64,000 nucleotides of DNA from Takakia lepidozioides. Taxonomy: Eukaryota > Streptophyta > Takakiopsida > Takakiales > Takakiaceae. Position 1 is the first letter of the stretch. Every line of letters starts with the position of its first letter. The notes beneath the pieces are model-generated. The model saw only the letters and a program-made list of their open reading frames with translations, ran no database searches and was not told the origin of the DNA. A program made the translations under genes and the position numbers. The DNA is taken from NCBI GenBank assembly GCA_030704615.1, contig CM060732.1:43815053-43879052 (forward strand), written 5' to 3'. Shown piece by piece: positions 56,979 to 64,000 of this stretch.

Positions 56979-59884
56979 TTACACACAGTAGAGTAAGTGA
57001 ACTACCTTTAAGATAGTGTGGTAGTCCTCCTCTGTGTATTCATTGCTGCTGCTTCTATCTGTGCTGCTAGACCTGCTGGAAGCATTGCTGGCTCTCTCCA
57101 TGGAAGCTCTGCTGGCTCTCTCCTTCTCCATGAGCTGTCTCATGATGACACCCTCCTCGAGTTCTGAGCTATGGTGCCAGTAGTTGCCCAAGAACGTCTT
57201 TGCCCCATCAAGACTGGGGAAGTAAGGTGGCTCAAAGTACAGCTGGGAGAGTGCATCAGTGGCGGAGATCTCCGTCTGTGAGGTGCCCTTATATTCTCCA
57301 CTTCCCATCACAGTAACCACAAGCTGCTGATAGGAGAAGTAGAATTGCCTGACTGCAACTTCAATTGCTTGAAACGATTGCAGGAGATGGATGGTTTCTG
57401 AGTGCTGTGCTGAGGGCCGGCCGAAGGAAGGTTTCCCCTGGGTGGGCATACCGTGGGAATGGTAAAGAACCATAATGGCCTCTTGAAGCCTTGGTCCTCC
57501 CTTGGGATCAGCTTCCACTCCCACCACTTCGGGAACCAGATGCCTTAGCTCCTTACAGGCCTTGCTCACATTTCGCAGCATCGTTGATCGCAGGCAATAC
57601 GCTCCTAAAACCCACAAAATACACGGCCCTTCAATAGCCTCATAGCTCTTCTGTAGCTAAACAGACTGTAAGAAATAAAGAAACTTCATAGCATGCACAG
57701 AGTGAGGGTGCCTGGGACAAGGCAGAAGAAACCAAAGAGAGAGAAGAAGGGCAGGAGAGCCAATGTGCCGATTGGACTAAACGGAAGTTGGAAATCAGAT
57801 TTACAAAACAGCATTAGAGCCATTGTCTTTCCTTTCCGGGACCTGGTACTGACCAAGGGAGTGGGAAGGAGGAGAGGAGAGCATCAGAGAGGGGCATTGG
57901 CAGAGAGATGTACTCAGTGATTGTTTCCTGCAAACGTTGGCTATGAGGTTACCTTAACAGAAGAAGAAATTTGTTCTGTTCCCTGTAGGCCTCGAGGGGG
58001 ACACCTAGAACAACAACAAGAGAAACTAAAACGGTATATCAAACCCCAAACGTTGATCAGATGGGCAGAGAGAGAATGTACTCATGAGGCGTTGTTTTCT
58101 GTAGCCTTGTGGCTGTAGACCCCATGACCAGTTTGGGCACAATGAAAGAGAGAGAGAGAATGAAATGAAATGGTACTTTATAACACGCTCTATAACGCCC
58201 AAGGAAAACCTAGAAAGAGGAGGAAAATTTTCTCAATGTCCAGAGAGAGAGCTGCCAAAGTCCATAGACTACTGGAGATGTGCCTGTGTTTTTCTAAGAA
58301 AGTTAAGCCATAGGAATCTGCTTTACCTCCCCCAATGTGATCCAAGCTGTTGTCTACACCCAGGTGTGAACTGGGACTGATGGCAAGCTCATGCTTCAGC
58401 CGCATAAAATCATCAGGGTCCATGACCTGGAGCAGGTCCATGGTGGAAATTATAAGCTTCCAAATGCGCTCCACAATCCAGCATTTCTTTGCAGCCCCCT
58501 CATGGTCACCAGCTTTGACCCTTCCCTCCACACTCTGTAGCAATCCTTGTGCAACTGCCAACCATGCCTCCATAATTTGATGAGTGGTGGACAGGATGTG
58601 ATCCTCTGGATGCCCAGGTGTGGCTTGCCGATGCGCATAGACCTACACCAACGTTATCCCCACACTTGGCTGACATTCTGACTGCAATTCCCAAAATTTT
58701 AAGGTAGAAAACTTCCAACCAGTATAATATAATCCAGAGTCCACCATCATCTGCAAACATTTATGAACTGTGATGAATCGAATTATATATATCCAGAAGA
58801 CTGCACTCCGAAGACACCCAGATACTGATCAATTTCGTTGTATTCATAAATACCTGGAGCTAGCAGTCCAATGTCAATTGAATGCGCACATCCAATCGAA
58901 AGAAATGTGCTCTCCCAATCCACAACTTATGACCGTTCTAATCGAGCAACAGAAAGCGGCGATCTTTGGGGTGGGGGGGCAAGAGAGACAACCATAGAAT
59001 CAGTCTTCTGGAGCTGAATATCGGAGGCGGAAAGGAAGAGGGAATAGCAGGGCCTCCATTCAAATGAAGGAAGTAAATGTAACAGGGCGTCTATGTTACA
59101 GCTACCGAACTATACAACGGATCATCAACCCCACAACTCTTCCCCGTCCTGGTCTTTGGCACTAAGAATCCTACAAGAGGGAAGAGTTTCTTGAGGATGT
59201 TCTTACCTCCAATGGTTTGCAAATCTTGTCGTACTCCAAAATTGGCTTGCCTGAAAGATTTGGCTCCCCTAGGCCAAGCGTGAAAGGTGCCCGCAGCATG
59301 TGGTATTCGATTGCAAAATGCAACCGGGCACCGACACTCTGACTTGTTTTCCAGGCTGCTAACCGGGGCAGAAGGCTCTCCTGACTCGATCTGCTCACAA
59401 CTGGTCTTGATCCAGATTTATGCCACACGATCTGAGAAGCGGTGGCAATGTGACCGGCACCCGAGAGCATGGTGGGGGCCTTGTTGTCACCTTCAACTAT
59501 GAAAGAGAGAAGCTCGAGCTGCGAATTGGCTAAGGATTCCAGTCGCCGCAACCGCTCGTGTCTATCAATGTAGGGCCTTGTGTCCTGTAACACACCCGAA
59601 ATCATCCTGAACACCATCTCGAGGCTGTGCAGAGCAGGCCTGACTATGCACTCGTTAGGCCATACGCCGGGCCAAAGGCGAGTCTTGCGTAGCTTAGACA
59701 GCTCAGGAAGTCGAACGTAGAGCTCATAAGCCTCCACTCCATCGGCTGATGGCTGGACCAGAGCATCAATATCAAAATTTGCCAGAGAGACTGAAAGCGG
59801 AGTCCCCGGAAACAACGCAGAATGCAGGCCCCCGGAGCCTCTCGAGCTTAATTTCCTGGCATCTATACCCCGGAAACTGACCAT
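56979..59884 (-). CDS. HSPRO: HSPRO-like protein (nematode resistance Hs1pro-1 family), three exons
   Basis: Exons 59207-59884, 58327-58642 and 56979-57604 join in phase into 539 residues. Family signatures: VEAYELYVRLPELSKL, RPALHSLEMVFRMISGVLQD, RPYIDRHERLRRLESLANSQ, TMDLLQVMDPDDFMRLKHEL, KACKELRHLVPEVVGVEADP, KGGPRLQEA and LLQSFQAIEVAVRQFYFSYQ. The family was named from sugar-beet Hs1pro-1; Arabidopsis HSPRO1/2 bind the SnRK1 regulatory subunit and contribute to basal resistance and stress signalling. Arabidopsis HSPRO genes are, as I recall, without introns in the coding region; here two introns split it. A Ser-rich, low-complexity stretch (ERASRASMERASNASSRSSS) lies near the C-terminus. 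The GA/CT-rich segment upstream (about 60330-60365) is probably its promoter or leader. Confidence 0.93.
58080..58195 (-). repeat. LINE-tail module in HSPRO intron 2
   Basis: On the minus strand it reads GGGTCTACAGCCACAAGGCT preceded by CCCAAACTGGTCATG and a CT tract, and followed by GTACATTCTCTCTC: the same module as at 17.8 and 51 kb. The adjacent string ATGAAATGGTACTTTATAAC (plus strand, 58164-58183) is shared, inverted, with 18576-18595. Confidence 0.65.
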
Positions 59885-61164
59885 GATGATACAACCCAGA
59901 AAGCTTCTTCAGGTACTAGAACTGCTGGATCTCATACAAGACCAACCAACCATTACTTGGACTGGTGTCCTGACAAACCAATCGACGCTGAAGAATACAG
60001 AAACCTGAAAAACTATTGCGAGAAATCTCAATGAGTAGGAAGTTTGAGTCCTCAACACTCCAGCATCCCAAACTTAAATTTGTAAGCTACAGTGACTCAA
60101 GACACCGCTACTTCGCAAGCTCGAGTCCCCACAACACAGCAGGAACAGCACTCATTCCTCCAACGTCCAAGGAGAAGAATCATGGCACCGCAAGACTTCA
60201 ACTGCTCACCCCATCCTCGCTCTGTGCCAAGGAAAATACTTGGGACCTTCGCAGCTCACTGTAAGATCTCTGCCTTCGATGTGGTGTCAAATCATATCTC
60301 AAGAGCTTCAAACTCATAAACTCTACACCTTGCAGCTCTCTCTCTCTCTCTCTCAGTCTCTCTATCTCGTTGTAGCAATCTCTATCTCTGTATCTCTCGT
60401 TGAGAAATCCAAGCTTGGTAAGGACAGATCAGAGGTGGTGTCTGCAGCAGGTCAGGCGTGTGCCACCAACAAGCTACATTCTCCCTCCCTTTCTGCCATT
60501 TTGTCTGCCTCGCTGGCCTTCCGCACGTGCGACATCACTTCAGTTTATCCAACTCTGGATAGACCTATATTTTGGGGATGACGAATTTTCTTCTGATTAT
60601 TATTATTAAATATTTTTATTAAGTTTTTATATTAATCTTAATGCTACTACTGTCGGTTGCCGTGCAACTACATCGTACATAGACTTAAATTTAAAAACCT
60701 AATAATAAAATAATGGGAAATAAATTAAAAACCCAAACAAGAATAAGAATAATGTATTAAACGGGTCATTTTGTTTCACCAAAATTGGACAGCTGTTGAT
60801 GCTTGCATGCACAGGCGACATCCATCCATGTGTCGACTTCCCATCACCTGGCCTTGGAATGCGCGCAGTTGGTAGGAGTCCATCCATCCGTGAAACCGTT
60901 GCGTTGAATTGGACGAGGACAAGGAAAAGAGGGTGACCTAATTAGGGGCGACAGAATACGGGGGATAATCACGGCGGCTAGCGCACATCGCAGCCGTTGG
61001 ATGGTCATAACGGTACGATGGCGGCTGGCTTCGGACCGAGCGCGTTACGTGTCTGAGTTATCCTGCTCCCGCACACGCAACGCCGCTTTCTGTGGGATGC
61101 TGCAGATCTGCCTCCATCTCGCTTTGAATCGTTGAGTTTTGTGGATTCAGCTTGTCCAGAGCAG
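59885..61164. other. HSPRO upstream region; CT microsatellite
   Basis: A CT/TATCTCT-rich tract spans about 60330-60400. The stretch 60600-60720 is A/T-rich. No gene was recognised. Confidence 0.4.
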
Positions 61165-61428
61165 ATGCATGTGTGTGCACCCTGGATTTTCGCAGCAGCT
61201 CGGAGCAGGGAATTGCCAGGGATACTTACCGATGTGAGAGAGAAGTTGTGCGCAAGCAAGCTCGGAGAGATATCCGGCCTGCTGACAGCACATGCAAAAA
61301 GCACATGGCGAAGTGTAAATGCTAGTGGAGATTGGAATGCACACAAAAATTATACGGCAAAGTTGGCTGCCTGTCAAACTGTGATAGACAAGTTAAGTAG
61401 GTTGATTATCGAGCAGCGCGGTTTGTAA
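61165..61428 (+). CDS. Hypothetical small ORF or first exon
   Basis: An 87-codon frame from ATG 61165 (MHVCAPWIFAAARSREL) to TAA, rich in helix formers (REKLCASKLGEISGLLTAHA, QTVIDKLSRLIIEQ). It resembles coding sequence in composition, but no family was recognised. A possible donor GTTTGT overlaps the stop, so it may be an exon of a longer gene. Confidence 0.25.
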   Translation: MHVCAPWIFAAARSRELPGILTDVREKLCASKLGEISGLLTAHAKSTWRSVNASGDWNAHKNYTAKLAACQTVIDKLSRLIIEQRGL

Positions 61429-64000
61429 GTTGAAATATGTTACACAATGGGAAATTAAGTACGCCCTTCGATGGGTGGAAGGGCCGAGGAAGTTCACCAT
61501 GTTAGATACAGATCATTCAGCCGCATACCCACCATCTAGGTGCTACTAAGTAGTAAGCACCTGGCGAAAGGAAGTGCGGGGGAGAACCGACAGAGAGTCT
61601 AGGTACTCAACTTTCAATTTGGTAGAGCACATGGCAAAGTAAAGGCTGTCACTGACGTAATCAGTATAGCCGCAACGGATAAGACGGTGATGTAATGCGT
61701 GTGTGCGCCACCGGCCGTCGGCTCCATTTGCGCAGATGATCGTCCTTCTCTGAAGGCACATTAAAGATGCATTCCGAGTTTGGTCCAATGAGACCTCTCT
61801 GCAGCACTTATCCTCAGAAGCCATGACTTTGTCAGTTTCCGAGTTATCACTCAGAAACTGCTATCATCCTATATGCACTTTAAAGTTTAGAGTGTCTTCG
61901 TGTTCTTATTTAAACCTTGTATTTCAAATCCTCGATCGGATCTCGGATGTGCACAAACTGTGTTCAATAAGCTCGTGCGACGTGGGGCTCTCTCGTCAAC
62001 GATGTCGGTAGCCACATGGTAGTGCAATTGTGGAAGGCAGCGTGGACCTGCTACATGATTCGTCATCCTCCAAGCTCCTTCTGTCCGAAGGGGATAGGTG
62101 GAAGAAGGGTTGTACAAGACCCTTGTCAGCATGCTTTACAAGTCAGTCACCTACAGCTGCTACACCGGACGGGCTTACCTACGTACTGCACTTGCAGTGC
62201 CCGTCATGTCTGTCCCATTCCGTCAACAAGTAGTAGGTCAAGAGAGAGACTTGAGGCCTGCAAATTTCTGAGATCTTCTTGAAGAAAATTGCTCCAGGGA
62301 AAACTGCTCGAGAGAAAGTGTGAGGTGTTTCCCCGACATGATGATACAGTAAGTAACCGGCAGCATGTGTGATGCATGTGAGCAGAAAGCAGATATAAGG
62401 CCAGCATGCGGGAAGATGAAGCTCCCATGTGCCTGCGTGAGCTGTTTCGAGCAGACAGCAGACACATTTTATTTCAAGAACGGGGATTCGATCCATGGCT
62501 CTTCGACTTCAGTTCAAAGACTGGCGTTAGCTAGCTAGCAGACGCGGTTTTCTACATGGGTCCCAAGTCGGGCCGTGCCTTCGTTCAAATACTTGTGCCA
62601 GTGCTGCATATTTATCCGTAATGAGCTGCGCCCAAGCCTAATAAGCGAATAGATACTGGACGTCTCTCTAAAAGCCCACCACGGGCCTTTAACCTTTTCC
62701 TGATGCTCTTAATGTAAGTGTGAACAGAACAGGAGCTGGGCTGCTGTCGTTCCATCTGCGTGACCAGATCCAACTTCGTATACAGATTGCGATGATTCAT
62801 GACTCATGCTGCGTTGACTCATGTTTCTGTAAGTGATGCATGGCACATACCTAGAATTTGTTAGGCAGGACGGCAGGACCCACCTTGACATCGCCCACGC
62901 TCAAATCATGGGCCTCCTACCCTGCTTCATCCATCTTCCTGCGCATAACAAAGGCCCCACCTTGACCACTGTGACGAGCTACCTTCCAAGAGATTTCAAT
63001 TCATCGCAATCTTCTAAGGAGTGAATTCGAGAAGAGGGACACCACTCTGCCAACATGAAACCTAAATAATCTTTCAGATTGTGTGCACTGAAGAGGACCT
63101 CATCTTACTATCTAAACACTCATCATCCTTTATTAGACCTGCTAACCTTGTTCAAGCACTGCCAATACGACTTAACCACCAGGCTGGTACCTGGTCCATC
63201 TTCACTGGAGATGAACAAAAAACGGCAATAATTGTTTAATCAAGTGGTACAGCCAGAATGAAACTTTTGAAGTTCATCCTCCATGGGTGTTGTGAATTTG
63301 TGATGATGAGACAAAAATGCATCATGTTGCGTGCCACACGAGTATTGCACACAGCCCAAAAAGCACATTCTAAAAGAGACGCATGTTGGATTGTCTACAA
63401 CTGTGCCGAAATGATCTCTACCAGTTGATGGTTTCAAGCTTCGTGACAGATGATTCCTTGTAGGTTTTGTCCATTTCATAAGTCACTGCCGGAGCTGCGC
63501 TCATACTGAAAACACAAAACACCCACCCTTCGAGAAATTTGTGGACAAATTATCAGGGGACCACAAGCAAGATTGACAAAAGCTGAATGGATATAGTTAC
63601 TGCTCAACTTTCTCAGTTTTCTTTTAGTACGTTAATTACAAGGAGCTTTTGGAAGATTTCCAAAACTTAGAACAGGTTGATGTCCACCTCAATGCCTTCT
63701 GACATATCACTTTTGATTTGATGACAAGGGCCTCCGGACTCCAGTCCGTCCCCCTTTTTATGAAAAACAAAACAGAGACTATTTCCCGTACATTCTTAAG
63801 TGTACCTAGATGTCACAGGGATCCGTGCCACATGAAGTAATGGCTCCTTTCCTTGTCCTAACAGTCAAGTCTGACGGTGAAGCTACTGTGTGACGTCATT
63901 CGTCAACTCCTTGTATGGATTTGTCACCGTCTGTATTTTCCTGTGACACTGTGACATGTGTCTGAAAGGTGGATTAAATTCGAAGTCACATTATTGCAAA
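61429..64000. other. Right end of window; no gene supported
   Basis: Several short ORFs on both strands (for example 61546-61824 minus) show no domain and no splice context. A weak tRNA-like segment at about 62477-62535 (minus strand) was considered and not called. Confidence 0.4.

Noticed and set aside
62477-62535. Possible tRNA on the minus strand (box A-like TAGCTAGCTAACGC, box B-like GGATCGAATCC, anticodon-loop-like CTTTGAA)
   Set aside because: The anticodon and T stems do not pair properly and no acceptor stem was found; at best a decayed tRNA-derived repeat.
1-64000. CRISPR arrays, operons, bacterial promoters or terminators
   Set aside because: Spliced genes, transit peptides and eukaryotic transposons show this is plant nuclear DNA; none of the tandem repeats has CRISPR-like unique spacers.

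Overview
The window is nuclear DNA from a streptophyte (a plant, or a charophyte alga). Six genes have plant-type protein products and canonical GT-AG introns of roughly 0.1 to 1.2 kb, and four of the products (WAT1/EamA-like transporter, thioredoxin m, TIC110 and, by descent, the plant FPG glycosylase) are typical of the green lineage, three of them plastid proteins. No single feature fixes the species. The roughly balanced base composition, transposon load and retrotransposon types suggest a charophyte or a seed-free land plant rather than a flowering plant; this is inference only.

Layout. 0-3 kb: GID4, substrate receptor of the GID/CTLH ubiquitin ligase (minus strand, six exons). 3.8-6.1 kb: small transposons (a 284-bp inverted-repeat element, a tRNA-derived SINE, and a complete non-autonomous CACTA element with a GCA target duplication). 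7.6-10.3 kb: truncated Ty3/gypsy copy 1 (minus strand) with RT, RNase H and a decayed DNA cytosine methyltransferase (DNMT). 10.6-16.8 kb: WAT1/EamA-family plastid transporter. 17.2-17.8 kb: fragment of the meiotic gene HOP2, beside an array of LINE 3' tails. 19.9-23.5 kb: FPG/MutM DNA glycosylase, ten exons. 25.4-27.7 kb: broken L1-like LINE. 28.3-29.0 kb: the 3' end of an unrecognised spliced gene (minus strand). 29.6-31.5 kb: tandem repeats, including a G-rich minisatellite with a 165-bp higher-order period. 32.2-38.8 kb: Ty3/gypsy copy 2, with gag, protease, a DNMT, integrase and a terminal PHD finger, but without RT and RNase H. 42.0-43.3 kb: thioredoxin m. 45.3-53.9 kb: TIC110, fifteen exons. 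57.0-59.9 kb: HSPRO-like defence/SnRK1-interacting protein (minus strand). 60-64 kb: mostly featureless.

The most notable system is the retrotransposon lineage represented by the two gypsy copies. Read together they show the order gag - protease - cytosine methyltransferase - reverse transcriptase - RNase H - integrase - PHD finger. The methyltransferase keeps motifs I, IV (PCQG), VI (ENV), VIII, IX and X and lies inside pol between protease and RT, where a normal gypsy element has nothing. A chromatin-modifying enzyme and a chromatin-reading finger in one mobile element suggest that the element controls the epigenetic state of itself or of its insertion sites. The two copies carry complementary deletions: copy 1 has lost gag/PR and integrase, copy 2 has lost RT/RNase H. 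Both carry stops or frameshifts, so neither is active as it stands.

The host genes are independent units. Three (WAT1-like, TRX m, TIC110) serve the plastid; FPG (DNA repair), HOP2 fragment (meiotic recombination), GID4 (protein turnover) and HSPRO (stress/energy signalling) are not obviously linked in function. Their introns hold LINE and SINE debris of shared families.
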